A stretch of 42,432 nucleotides of DNA, from contig NZ_VMNX01000061.1 of NCBI RefSeq assembly GCF_009377235.1, forward strand, positions 1 to 42,432. The letters are read 5' to 3'. Position 1 is the first letter of the stretch. Each line of letters opens with the position of its first letter. Shown piece by piece: positions 17,043 to 25,101 of this stretch. The position numbers were made by a program, and so were the translations under genes. The DNA is from Streptomyces acidicola (lineage in GTDB: Bacteria > Actinomycetota > Actinomycetes > Streptomycetales > Streptomycetaceae). The notes beneath the pieces were generated by a model, which saw only the letters and a list, made by a program, of their open reading frames with translations, had not been told where the DNA came from and did no database searches.

Positions 17043-17524
17043 GCGCACGGGTGCCGGTCTACGACACCGGCATGCTCATCGCACTCGCCGACCGCAAGGC
17101 GAAGGCGGTCGCTCTCCACGAGGGACTGCGCACGGTCCCGCACCGGGCGCTGGTGCTCGGCCCGGTCCTCGCCCAGGTGTGGCGCCCCCAGCCGGCGCTG
17201 GTGCACGCCCTGTCCGGCGTCCTGAAGGACTGCACGGTCCCCCAGGCCCGTACGTCCGAGCCGCCCGTGCGCGAGACGAAGGCGGGCCGTCCGGAGTGTC
17301 TTGCCTGTGCGACGGGCCCGGACCTCGCGGACTGGCGGCGCATCGGCACCGCTCTGGGGCGGGCGGCCCTGCCGGCGAAGAAGCGGCCGGACGCGGTGGA
17401 CGCCTGGGTGGCACTGGCAGCGGCCCGGCACGGCAGCGCGGTGATCTTCACCACCGACCCGGGGGACATCCACGCCTACCTGACGGTCCTCGCGCCGACG
17501 GACGTGCACGTGGTTGCCGTCTGA
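17039..17524 (+). CDS. PIN-domain (VapC-like) toxin
   Basis: The 161-residue protein begins VPVYDTGMLIALAD, giving the first PIN acidic residue (Asp9). The later acidic cluster is in KKRPDAVDAWVALAAARHG and FTTDPGDIHAYL, the usual order for a Mg2+-dependent ribonuclease fold. The mid part is unusually Pro/Arg rich (~75-100). It is translated from GTG 17039 overlapping the antitoxin stop. As a VapC-like toxin it would cleave RNA when freed from the antitoxin. It sits directly upstream of the NACHT operon, so it may belong to the same accessory block. Confidence 0.8.
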   Translation: MSARVPVYDTGMLIALADRKAKAVALHEGLRTVPHRALVLGPVLAQVWRPQPALVHALSGVLKDCTVPQARTSEPPVRETKAGRPECLACATGPDLADWRRIGTALGRAALPAKKRPDAVDAWVALAAARHGSAVIFTTDPGDIHAYLTVLAPTDVHVVAV

Positions 17525-17827
17525 CAACCGGGAGCCACGCTCCGCACCGTCCAGCTGGACGCGGTGAGGACATCCGCACCATGCATGTGGAGCTGCGTGC
17601 CTGGCGGGACGACGCGGGGTGCTGGGAGCACTGACGAGGGAAGCGGTGCAGAGGGCTCTCGTTCACCTGCATGTCCGCCGTCTCAACACGTACGGGACCA
17701 ACCGCCGCCGAATGACACCCTGTTGCCGTCCAGTCACCCGCGATGGCCTGCACATGTCCTGTGCGGCACCACCATCCGCACAACCAGCAACACGCGAGGG
17801 GCACGAGGGGACCGTGGAGCGGGCGAC
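17525..17827. other. Leader region of the NACHT operon; no supported gene
   Basis: It contains a 17-codon frame (17581-17634, MHVELRAWRDD...) too short to call, and less GC-rich DNA at 17690-17780 that probably holds the operon promoter. GTGGAGCGGG just before 17828 supplies the ribosome site. Confidence 0.4.
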
Positions 17828-18589
17828 GTGCGGGGGCATTACGAGGAACTGGCAGCCGAGTACGACGAGCACTGGGTCTACGGTCCGGACTGCATTCCGT
17901 GGATGTCTGGCCGCATCGCGGAGGCGCTGCGGCTCAGCCCCACGGACCGGATTGCCGACATCGGCTCCGGAACGGGCTTGTGCGCCAGGGAAGTGGCCAG
18001 GCAGTTCAAGCCCCGCCATCCGATCCTGTGCGTCGATCCGTCCGAGGCGATGCTCCGCCAGCTCGGCACACCGCCTCCCCCTGGGCTGACACCGATCGTC
18101 GCGGCGGCCGAGGACATCGCCGAAGGCCGTGCCGATCTGCCGTACGAACAACTCGACGCGATGTGGCTCAAGGAGTCGGTCCACCACCTCACCGATCAGG
18201 CGCGCACGCTGCACGGCCTGGCCGACAGGCTGGCCGCTGGAGGACGGCTGCTGGTGGTGATGCTCCCCGCCACCATCCAGTACCCGCTGTTCCAAGCGGC
18301 TCTCGACCGCTTCGCGGAGTTGCAGCCGGACCCCGCCCACGTCCAACAGCACTTGAGCACGGCCGGTTTGGAAGCCGACCTCAACCACGTCGAGCACGAA
18401 CTACGCATCGATCGGGACAAGTACATCGGCATGGTGCGCGCCCGGTACATGTCGTTGCTGTCCACGTTCAGCGACAGTGAGATCGAGAAGGGCATCGAAG
18501 AGATGCAGGCCAAGCATCCCGAGCCCGTCCTGGTGTTTCCCGACCGGTTCGCGTTCGTCCTGGGGGAGCGGCCTGGGGAGGGTGTGTGA
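17828..18589 (+). CDS. Class I SAM-dependent methyltransferase
   Basis: The 253-residue protein has motif I IADIGSGTGLCAREVA (~residues 37-52), motif II CVDPSEAML and a post-motif LDAMWLKESVHHL region, the Methyltransf_11/25 pattern. GTG 17828 (VRGHYEELAAEYDEHW) is the family-like N-terminus and has GGAG in front. The substrate cannot be read; the small-molecule/ubiE-like fold makes a metabolite, protein or nucleic acid base possible. It is the first gene of a four-gene operon, and its stop overlaps the NACHT start (GTGA). In that context it could modify a signal or mark self, but this is inference. Confidence 0.85.
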   Translation: MRGHYEELAAEYDEHWVYGPDCIPWMSGRIAEALRLSPTDRIADIGSGTGLCAREVARQFKPRHPILCVDPSEAMLRQLGTPPPPGLTPIVAAAEDIAEGRADLPYEQLDAMWLKESVHHLTDQARTLHGLADRLAAGGRLLVVMLPATIQYPLFQAALDRFAELQPDPAHVQQHLSTAGLEADLNHVEHELRIDRDKYIGMVRARYMSLLSTFSDSEIEKGIEEMQAKHPEPVLVFPDRFAFVLGERPGEGV

Positions 18590-21255
18590 GCGCAGTGGTC
18601 GATGAACGGCTGCGGCGCCTGCGGAGCGAACTCGACGACCACTCGCGGATCGCTGACCGATTAGGGCTCGACCTTGAGCGACCGCTGCGGTCCCTCAATG
18701 ACGGTTATCCGGAGAACGCGGTCGCGCTGATCGGGAAGCTGACCGAGAAACTCCTCAAGGAGCTGTGGCGCCACCACGGCGTCGAGGGTGACCCTTCGAC
18801 GAAGGCCCTGAACGACCTCGTCAAGCGCTGTCGTCCTCACATCCGCAGCAGTACGGTCCTGGATGCGCTCGAGGACATCCGGCGGCTCCGCAACCGGTCC
18901 ACGCACGACGGGTACGACATCAGCGACGAGGACGGGCTGCTGGCGGTTCGCAGGCTCGTCGACGTGCTGGTCTGGTTCACCGACACCGGAAGCGCGGCCC
19001 TACTCGGCGGTGAGCCGGACATGGCCCCGGAGGTGGCGCGCCGCTGCGAGTTCCTTGCCGGGCTGTACGTCACGCTGGGCTACCGGCAGGCGAAGCGCTT
19101 CGTCCTCAGTCCGGACACCGTGTACCAGCTGTTCTGCCGCGAGTCGGGCATGCGGCTGGAGTACGTGGAGTTGATGCTCTCCCGGGACGCCGACGACTTG
19201 AGTACCGTCCTCGCCTCCAGCGGTGGCGAGCTACTGCGCACCCGGCTGCCCAAGCTCACCCGGTTCGTCGTCCTGGACGACGACAGCGGCAGCGGCACGG
19301 CCTCCGGAGCACTCCATCAACTGCTGGGCCAGGACTTCCGGATCGTGGGCTACGACGGTTTCGTCGACACCATTGTCAATCTCGACAACCATCTCGCCCC
19401 GCTCACCTCCACCGCCAGTCCGGCGGAGCCATGGGCAGCTGTCACCGCGGCGACCCTGACCACCGACCCGCGCACCGGCGAGGCACAGGTGGCGCAGGCC
19501 GGAAATGCGGCGCAGCTGCTCGCCCACCTCACGCGCGGCAGTGCGAACGTGCTGGTCACCGGTCGCCCCGGGAGCGGAAAGAGCACGCTCCTGCGCGCGC
19601 TGGCTGCCGACCCGGAGATCCGCCGCTTCCGCTTCTACTTCGACCTCGGCCTCAAACCGAAGGACGAACCGTTCTCCGAGTACGCGGCCCGTCTCCTGGC
19701 GCCGGCCATGACGTCGGCGGACCGCTCACGTGCCTACGACCTCTTCCTCTACCTGATCAGGTCCGGGACCGCGCTGTGCGTCCTCGATGCCGTCGACGAG
19801 GGGGTCGAGGAATCGAGCCCCGCCGGATTCCTGCGGCTCTTCACCGATCTCGCGGCCGTCCTGTCCGCTGAATCGGCGGTGGTCATGAGTTCGCGGGTGT
19901 CCTTCCTCGCGGACTCCCCCCAGGTGCGTCAGTTGCTGGACAGCGGCGCGGGCCGCTCCGAGCAGTTGGTCGAGCAGATGTACGCGAACGGCCTCGACCC
20001 GGCTCGTGTCCCGCACTTCCACGTCCTACGCCTGGCCGAGCCCGAGGCGACTCCTCTGGAGAAGCGCCTCACGGCTGAACTGAGGCTCCCGTCGGGGCAG
20101 TCACTGGCGGAGCTCCTTGGCGCACATATCGCGCGGACACTGGTCGAGCATGGGCAGCCGGATCTGGAGCGGAAGCTGCCGACGGTGTTCGGGCAGGCGT
20201 TCCTCACGGACCGTAGGGTCTTCTCCCTCCTCGACTTGTTCCGGCATCTGGGCGCCGACGCCTTCACGGGCAGGTGCCCTGATCTCGACGCCCGTGGCCT
20301 CGCCCCACTGCTGCGCCCTGCCGGGCCCGATCACGTCGCCTTCGTCCACACGGCGTACCAGGAGTTGCTGGCCGCCCGGCATCTCGCCGACCCAGGAGCC
20401 CGCAACGCGGCAGCGGACATTCCAGGCGGCGCCTTCATCACCGAGCAAGTGCGGGCCTTCCTCGCCGACATGCCCGGCACTCCGGAGGCGGACGACTGCG
20501 TGCTGCCCGCCGGGGCGTTCCTGGTGGGTCCCGCCGAAAGACTGTTGATCCGTCGCGTCCAGCGTCCCGTGCGCTTCGACCGCCATGCCGTCACCGTCGT
20601 CCGCTACCGCGCTTTCCTCAACGCCCTCGACGGCGACGGTACCTCGCGGTGGGACCATCCGGACCAGCCCGCGCACACCACGCACCGTCCCATGACCAAC
20701 CGGCTGGCACATCCCGACTACTACGAAAACCCTCGCTACGACGCACACCCGGCCGTCTGCGTCACCTGGTGGAGCGCGTACGCCTTCGCCGCCTTCGAAG
20801 GCAAGCGTCTCCCGACCGCACTTGAGTGGGAGGCTGCCGCGCGCGGCACCGACGGACGATTGTTCCCGTGGGGCGACACAGCCGACAACACCCGCGTCAA
20901 CTGCGCCGACTCCTGGGTCGGCCGGCCTGTCGTGACGTACCAGGCGTGGTACCGGGACTTCGCGGGCGACGCCGTACGCCGGGCAGGGGTGACACCCGTC
21001 GGGGAACGCCCCCTCAATCGCTCGCCGTTCGGCATCCTCGACATGGTGGGGAACTGCTGGGAGTGGACATCCACTACCTTGTCCGACCCGGCCACGGCCG
21101 TCATATCCGGCGGCAGCTACGACAACCCGATGCGCGCGGTACAGGCCAGCAGCAAGGGCGTCTACCGGAAGCACGGCGGGAGCAACGCGGTCGGCTTCCG
21201 ATGTGTGCAGGACGTCGACAGCGACACCAGTGGCACAGAGGAGACGACAGCATGA
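18586..21255 (+). CDS. HEPN-NACHT STAND NTPase with C-terminal FGE-sulfatase-like domain
   Basis: The 889-residue protein has three parts. Residues ~1-130 form a helical HEPN/DUF4145-like domain with the RNase motif Rx4H (Arg102...His107, RNRSTH). Residues ~310-620 are a NACHT-type NTPase: P-loop GRPGSGKST (Lys332) and Walker B LCVLDAVDE (Asp401, Asp404, Glu405), then a helical arm with FVHTAYQELLAARHL. Residues ~640-885 are an FGE-sulfatase/C-type-lectin-fold domain (LPAGAFLVGPAERL, HPAVCVTWWSAYAF, LPTALEWEAAARG, GNCWEWT, SGGSYDN, VGFRC). The paired catalytic cysteines of true FGE near the C-terminus are missing, so this domain is probably a ligand sensor. Codon 26 is TTA (18661-18663). Both ends overlap neighbours by 4 bp. 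Confidence 0.88.
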   Translation: MSAVVDERLRRLRSELDDHSRIADRLGLDLERPLRSLNDGYPENAVALIGKLTEKLLKELWRHHGVEGDPSTKALNDLVKRCRPHIRSSTVLDALEDIRRLRNRSTHDGYDISDEDGLLAVRRLVDVLVWFTDTGSAALLGGEPDMAPEVARRCEFLAGLYVTLGYRQAKRFVLSPDTVYQLFCRESGMRLEYVELMLSRDADDLSTVLASSGGELLRTRLPKLTRFVVLDDDSGSGTASGALHQLLGQDFRIVGYDGFVDTIVNLDNHLAPLTSTASPAEPWAAVTAATLTTDPRTGEAQVAQAGNAAQLLAHLTRGSANVLVTGRPGSGKSTLLRALAADPEIRRFRFYFDLGLKPKDEPFSEYAARLLAPAMTSADRSRAYDLFLYLIRSGTALCVLDAVDEGVEESSPAGFLRLFTDLAAVLSAESAVVMSSRVSFLADSPQVRQLLDSGAGRSEQLVEQMYANGLDPARVPHFHVLRLAEPEATPLEKRLTAELRLPSGQSLAELLGAHIARTLVEHGQPDLERKLPTVFGQAFLTDRRVFSLLDLFRHLGADAFTGRCPDLDARGLAPLLRPAGPDHVAFVHTAYQELLAARHLADPGARNAAADIPGGAFITEQVRAFLADMPGTPEADDCVLPAGAFLVGPAERLLIRRVQRPVRFDRHAVTVVRYRAFLNALDGDGTSRWDHPDQPAHTTHRPMTNRLAHPDYYENPRYDAHPAVCVTWWSAYAFAAFEGKRLPTALEWEAAARGTDGRLFPWGDTADNTRVNCADSWVGRPVVTYQAWYRDFAGDAVRRAGVTPVGERPLNRSPFGILDMVGNCWEWTSTTLSDPATAVISGGSYDNPMRAVQASSKGVYRKHGGSNAVGFRCVQDVDSDTSGTEETTA

Positions 21256-21518
21256 GCGGTGGCGGTCCGCGCCACGGAACCATCGTCGACACCCGGTCGA
21301 CCGGCGGCGGACCACGTGGTGCGCTCAGCTCCTACGTCGTCCAGGACGACGAGGACGAGCGGTACTACGGCTTCGACTACCGGCAGATTGTGACCGAGGG
21401 ATTCCGGACCATCCGCCCCGGCGAACGCGTCCGCTTCCACATCAGTGCCGAGAGCCCCGACCGGGCCCAGTTCGTCATCCGTCTCGACCAGCCCGACCCG
21501 GCCGAGTACTACCGGTGA
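21252..21518 (+). CDS. Small cold-shock-like OB-fold protein
   Basis: The 88-residue protein aligns by eye to the five-strand cold-shock plan. RHGTIVDT matches the first strand and ALSSYVVQDDED matches the GFI..D strand. RYYGFDYRQI matches the RNP2 strand, and GFRTIRPGERVRFHISA then AQFVIRLD match strands 4-5. The aromatic RNP1 motif of typical CspA is weak, so nucleic-acid binding may be altered. Start ATG overlaps the NACHT stop and its own stop overlaps the next start, indicating obligatory co-expression. It could be the nucleic-acid recognition or adaptor subunit of the system. An OB-like fold of another kind is possible. Confidence 0.7.
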   Translation: MSGGGPRHGTIVDTRSTGGGPRGALSSYVVQDDEDERYYGFDYRQIVTEGFRTIRPGERVRFHISAESPDRAQFVIRLDQPDPAEYYR

Positions 21519-22795
21519 CCGCCGAAGTGCCGCTGCTCGACGAAGTCACGGGGCCACGCCAGGAGCTGACCGTCGTTCTTCCCGCCCGGCTACAACGCGC
21601 CCCGAACTGGCCCGAAGGTCCCTTCCCGTTCGAGCTGGGCAGCCGCCGCACCGACGCCGCGACCCGGTCCACGTACTTCGCCCCTGCCTCCGCGCGTGCC
21701 CTGTACGGAGCCCCCGGACGGCCCTGCCGCTGGCACCTTCCGCAGGACGCCAAGCAAGACGGGCTCCACTTGGTCGGCATGGAACTGCTGCGGGCGGCCA
21801 CCGCTCGCAACCCCGAACACGCTTTGGCAGTACTGCACTTCAGCGTGGAGAGAGCACTCCTGCCAGTACTCCGTGCCCTCGCCGGCCGACGGTCGAGCAC
21901 AGCCGACGAACTGCTCACCGGCTCCTTCGATCCGGCCGCGCTCCTCGCCGGGGTCGCCGACGTCCGTGCCACGGGCGCACCGTTCGCCATCGCCAGGCCC
22001 TACACCGTCGCCTTCATGACCCCCTCGGAGCGGCACACCCCCGTGCTCCGCGACGGCCCTCAAGGAGCCCTGCCTGACAGTGCCGACCGCTGGCTGTGGC
22101 AGCTCGCATCACGCTCCACACCGGAGGATTTCCCCCTCCCACCCGAGACAGCAGACGAGCAGCTCAAGGACGTCATAAGGATCTCGGCGGACTGGAGCGC
22201 CCTGGTGCTTCGGCAGGGAACCGCCTTCGTGGGCCACCGGCCGGACACAGGTGCTGGTGACTTCTTCGAGTTCGGCGCCCAGCACTCCCGTACCGTCTAT
22301 CTCGACGCCCTGCTCCTCGGCTCCCTCCAGCGCGACCACATCGACGAGCTCACGGACGAACTCTCCGCGGTGTTCGACTCCGCACGGCTGGCACGCCGCG
22401 TCGCCGCCTTGGAGCGGAATATCGCCGTCTTCCGCAGCACCTACTGGCGACAGCACCTCACCGCCCACGGCCCAGCGAACAACTTGCTGCTCGCCTTCCA
22501 GAACCAACACCGACTTCCCGCCCGCTTCAACGAGATCCTCGCCGAAGCCGCTGACGACAGCAGACTCGTACAGACTCAGGAGAGCCAGCAGATCAGCGGA
22601 GCCCTGGGCGTCCTCACCATTCTCGGCCTGCCACTCGGCACCGCCCTCAGCATCCTGCAAGTGCTGGGTGATGACTCGGTGGCCCATCTGCTGATCGCAC
22701 TCGGCCTGTCGATCGCGGCCACGGCGGCGGCCCTGACGACTCGGTACGGACGCCTGGTCCTGTCGTCGCTGCGCGGCGGCGATGGTGAGGCGTAA
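21515..22795 (+). CDS. Two-helix membrane protein with CorA-like architecture
   Basis: The 426-residue protein has a large soluble N-terminal part (~1-360). Its end is helical and coiled-coil-like (SAVFDSARLARRVAALERNI). Two closely spaced C-terminal transmembrane helices follow (~361-386 SGALGVLTILGLPLGTALSI and ~390-415 AHLLIALGLSIAATAAAL). A soluble domain, long helix and two terminal helices recall CorA Mg2+ channels, but no GMN motif is present, so the resemblance is architectural. It is the last gene of the overlapping operon (GTG 21515 in GTGA). In a defence context such proteins usually act as membrane-disrupting effectors. That role is inferred. Confidence 0.7.
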   Translation: MTAEVPLLDEVTGPRQELTVVLPARLQRAPNWPEGPFPFELGSRRTDAATRSTYFAPASARALYGAPGRPCRWHLPQDAKQDGLHLVGMELLRAATARNPEHALAVLHFSVERALLPVLRALAGRRSSTADELLTGSFDPAALLAGVADVRATGAPFAIARPYTVAFMTPSERHTPVLRDGPQGALPDSADRWLWQLASRSTPEDFPLPPETADEQLKDVIRISADWSALVLRQGTAFVGHRPDTGAGDFFEFGAQHSRTVYLDALLLGSLQRDHIDELTDELSAVFDSARLARRVAALERNIAVFRSTYWRQHLTAHGPANNLLLAFQNQHRLPARFNEILAEAADDSRLVQTQESQQISGALGVLTILGLPLGTALSILQVLGDDSVAHLLIALGLSIAATAAALTTRYGRLVLSSLRGGDGEA

Positions 22796-22930
22796 CCCAC
22801 AGGCTTGAGTACCACGTCGGCAGGCGAACGGGCACGCCTCGGCGCCCGTGACGAACTGCGCTCTGCGTCCGCCACACCGATGAACTTGGGGCTGCGGCAC
22901 ACCCTCAACCTGATTGAGCATTTGGCGCGT

Positions 22931-23368
22931 TCACGGAAGCGGCGCCGACCTGAGCCCTGACGCCACGAGACACCGAGCGGGTCTGCCGCACGGCCCCGGC
23001 GGGCCCTCTGCAACACAGGCCATGGGCAGGAACAGCACGGGGCGGGCGGACCACTCGACACGCGTGTCCCCCGAGGACGCGCTGAATGCGTACGGCTCAC
23101 CGGCCCTCAGGCGCATGACCGCTTCCCACTGGCCATGCTCGAGCCAGCGCAACGCCCGCTCGGTGTCCTCCGGATCGAACGCAGACAGCAGGACCCGCAC
23201 GGCAAGCCGCATCCACACCAAGGCATGCTCCGGGGTTCCGACCGCACTGGTCCGCATCCTCGCCCCGCCCTCACCACCGCCGTCGCCCACCGCCGCGTAG
23301 GCGACGAACTCGCACCACCAGCCGGCACGGCCCACGGACGCAGGGCGGTGGATCAGGCGACGCCGCAC
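22931..23368 (-). CDS. Uncharacterised Streptomyces protein downstream of an anti-sigma-like ATPase
   Basis: The 145-residue frame opens at GTG 23368, overlapping the stop of the ATPase gene by 16 bases. Its central part looks genuine: TPEHALVWMRLAVRVLLSAFDPEDTERALRW and then EHGQWEAVMRLRAGEPYAFSAS. The N- and C-termini are Arg/Gly/Pro rich and less convincing. Similar small proteins often accompany HATPase genes in Streptomyces. No motif gives a function. The neighbouring 22796-22930 stretch is a short gap with a weak ACGGGC/GCCCGT hairpin after the membrane protein gene. Confidence 0.6.
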   Translation of the reverse strand: MRRRLIHRPASVGRAGWWCEFVAYAAVGDGGGEGGARMRTSAVGTPEHALVWMRLAVRVLLSAFDPEDTERALRWLEHGQWEAVMRLRAGEPYAFSASSGDTRVEWSARPVLFLPMACVAEGPPGPCGRPARCLVASGLRSAPLP

Positions 23369-23811
23369 GACTCCCCCTGTGCCGTGTCAGGGTTGGCTGG
23401 GGCCGGGGCCGCCGCTTTTCTGCCGTTGATGGCCAGGTGAGCCCACACCGTCTTGCCGGACTCCCGAGGGCGTACACCCCAGTTGTCGGACACGCAGTCG
23501 ACAATGACCAGTCCGCGCCCGCTGACATCGTCGGGGGCCGCGTCACGCTTCTCGGGCATCTGCCACTCGTACGAGTCGGACACTTCGAGGATCAGGACAC
23601 CGTTTCGGCGCCGTAACTCGACCTCGAAGAACTCACCAACGCCTTTCGCGTGCTGGACGGCATTGGTCGCCAGTTCGCCCATGATCAGCTCGGCATCGTC
23701 AGCGAGTGCGGCGAGCTTCCACTGAGTCAGGACCGCCCGGACGTGACGTCGAGCGATCGGTACTGAGTCTCTGCGCAACCGGAACCTCCTGGTGCGCGTG
23801 CGTCCGGACAT
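23353..23811 (-). CDS. RsbW-like ATP-binding protein (HATPase_c, anti-sigma-type)
   Basis: The 152-residue single GHKL ATPase domain has an N box ELIMGELATNAVQHAKG, a G1 part LILEVSDSYEW and the G2 part DVSGRGLVIVDCVSDNWGV. This is the stand-alone RsbW/SpoIIAB-like class that is very abundant in Streptomyces. ATG 23811 is preceded by GGGGGA at ideal spacing, so the longer upstream frame is not used. Codon 66 (minus strand, 23616-23614) is TTA, pointing to bldA control. It is divergent from the XRE/DUF397 pair, a recurrent Streptomyces arrangement, probably linked to sigma factor regulation. Confidence 0.9.
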   Translation of the reverse strand: MSGRTRTRRFRLRRDSVPIARRHVRAVLTQWKLAALADDAELIMGELATNAVQHAKGVGEFFEVELRRRNGVLILEVSDSYEWQMPEKRDAAPDDVSGRGLVIVDCVSDNWGVRPRESGKTVWAHLAINGRKAAAPAPANPDTAQGESCGVA

Positions 23812-24019
23812 TATGTCCCCCTGGGTGTATGGACACGCAGAACTGGAGTCACTCCCCGTACTCGGACGAGAACGGGGCGTAATGCAAGGAACGTAGCGTG
23901 GCATGTGACTCATTCGCAAGGAGACTTCTAATGCAAACTTGCAAGTTACTCAACGTGGCAACATGCTGGCAGCCACGGTTCGTTGCCGTGCAGACTGGAC
24001 ACAGCAGAGAGGGGGCAAC

Positions 24020-24895
24020 ATGCCATCAGGTGGGCGGCCCACGGTCCGTAGCCGACGGCTCGGCTCCGCGCTGCGCAGGTTCCGCGAAGGGCTGCGGCTT
24101 GACCTGAAGGACGCGGCTGAAGCCGTCGGATGCTCAGCGTCCAAGATCAGCCGTCTGGAATCCGGCCAGTCCGCGGCACGCGTCGGGGACGTGCGGATTC
24201 TCCTGGACCTCTATCAGGTCGAGGACGCAGAACGGCGAGCGCAACTTGAGCACTTGGCGCGCCAGAGCAACAAGCGCGGTTGGTGGGTGGACTACCAGAC
24301 CACGATCACAAGCGAGTTCGCCGACTTCGTGACGCTTGAGGAGGATGCCTCCCTCATCCGCACGTGGCAGAACGTGTTCGTCCCCGGGATCCTGCAGACT
24401 CCGGCGTACACCCGCGCACTCATTGAAGCCGGCCCGTTGGTGGTGCCTGAGGAGCACATCGAAGAGATCGTCAAGATCCGGCAAGAGCGCCGACGGGCGA
24501 TTGAGGAAACGGGGGCGTTGTTCGCGGCCGTCATCTGGGAACCCGCGTTGACATCCCCCATGCCGGATCGTTCAGCGCACCGTGAGCAGCTTGAGCAAAT
24601 CATCCGGATCGCCCAACAGAAGAACACCACGATTCAAGTGCTGCCACAGAGTGACTGGGGGGCGGCCAGGATCGCGGGACACTTCGTTACTTTCTCGTTC
24701 GGAAACGAGTCTGCGCCCGAGGTAGTGGCGATCGACAGCCTGAACAACACGGTCATCATCGAGGATGCAGACGAACTGGCCAACTATGCGTATGTCTTCG
24801 ACGCGCTTCGATCAGCTGCACTGAACCCCGGAGACAGCCTCACGTTTCTCCAAAGGGCAATAAGCAAGATCTCTAAGGAAGAAGAGGAAGAGTGA
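24020..24895 (+). CDS. XRE-family helix-turn-helix regulator with DUF5753 domain
   Basis: The 291-residue protein has an N-terminal XRE HTH (RLGSALRRFREGLRLDLKDAAEAV, CSASKISRLESGQSAA). The C-terminal DUF5753 sensor part begins at about residue 105 (IRTWQNVFVPGILQTPAYTRAL) and includes TIQVLPQSDWGAARIAGHFV. ATG 24020 is preceded by GAGAGGGGG. Its stop overlaps the DUF397 start. Such BldB/Scr1-type pairs consist of a DNA-binding regulator and a small partner and influence development or antibiotic production. The third position bias is less extreme here than in the left-hand genes. Confidence 0.92.
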   Translation: MPSGGRPTVRSRRLGSALRRFREGLRLDLKDAAEAVGCSASKISRLESGQSAARVGDVRILLDLYQVEDAERRAQLEHLARQSNKRGWWVDYQTTITSEFADFVTLEEDASLIRTWQNVFVPGILQTPAYTRALIEAGPLVVPEEHIEEIVKIRQERRRAIEETGALFAAVIWEPALTSPMPDRSAHREQLEQIIRIAQQKNTTIQVLPQSDWGAARIAGHFVTFSFGNESAPEVVAIDSLNNTVIIEDADELANYAYVFDALRSAALNPGDSLTFLQRAISKISKEEEEE

Positions 24896-25101
24896 GCAAG
24901 AACCGGGACGTTGTCACCGCCTTCAAGAAGTCCTCGGCGTCACAGGGGGCGAACACGGACTGCGTAGAGGTGGCGCACACTGCCGACGGGGGCCGCGCGA
25001 TACGCGACAGCAAGGATCCCAGCGGGCCAGTCCTCTTCTTCACTTCCTCCGAGTGGAAGGCGTTCACGATTGGAGTCAAGGGCGGGGAATTCTCTATCTG
25101 A
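24892..25101 (+). CDS. DUF397 small protein (partner of the XRE regulator)
   Basis: The 69-residue protein matches the DUF397 plan: FKKSSASQGANTDCVEVAH, then AIRDSKDPSGPVLFFTSSEWKAFTIGVKGGEF. In Streptomyces these Scr1-like proteins bind their cognate DUF5753/XRE regulator and modulate it. GTG 24892 overlaps the regulator stop by 4 bp (GTGA). Confidence 0.92.
   Translation: MSKNRDVVTAFKKSSASQGANTDCVEVAHTADGGRAIRDSKDPSGPVLFFTSSEWKAFTIGVKGGEFSI

Noticed and set aside
17581..17634. 17-codon ORF upstream of the methyltransferase
   Set aside because: Too short to support, no clear ribosome site.
20497..21255. FGE/C-type-lectin domain as the target of a diversity-generating retroelement
   Set aside because: No reverse transcriptase gene and no template repeat of the domain's 3' end were seen in the window.
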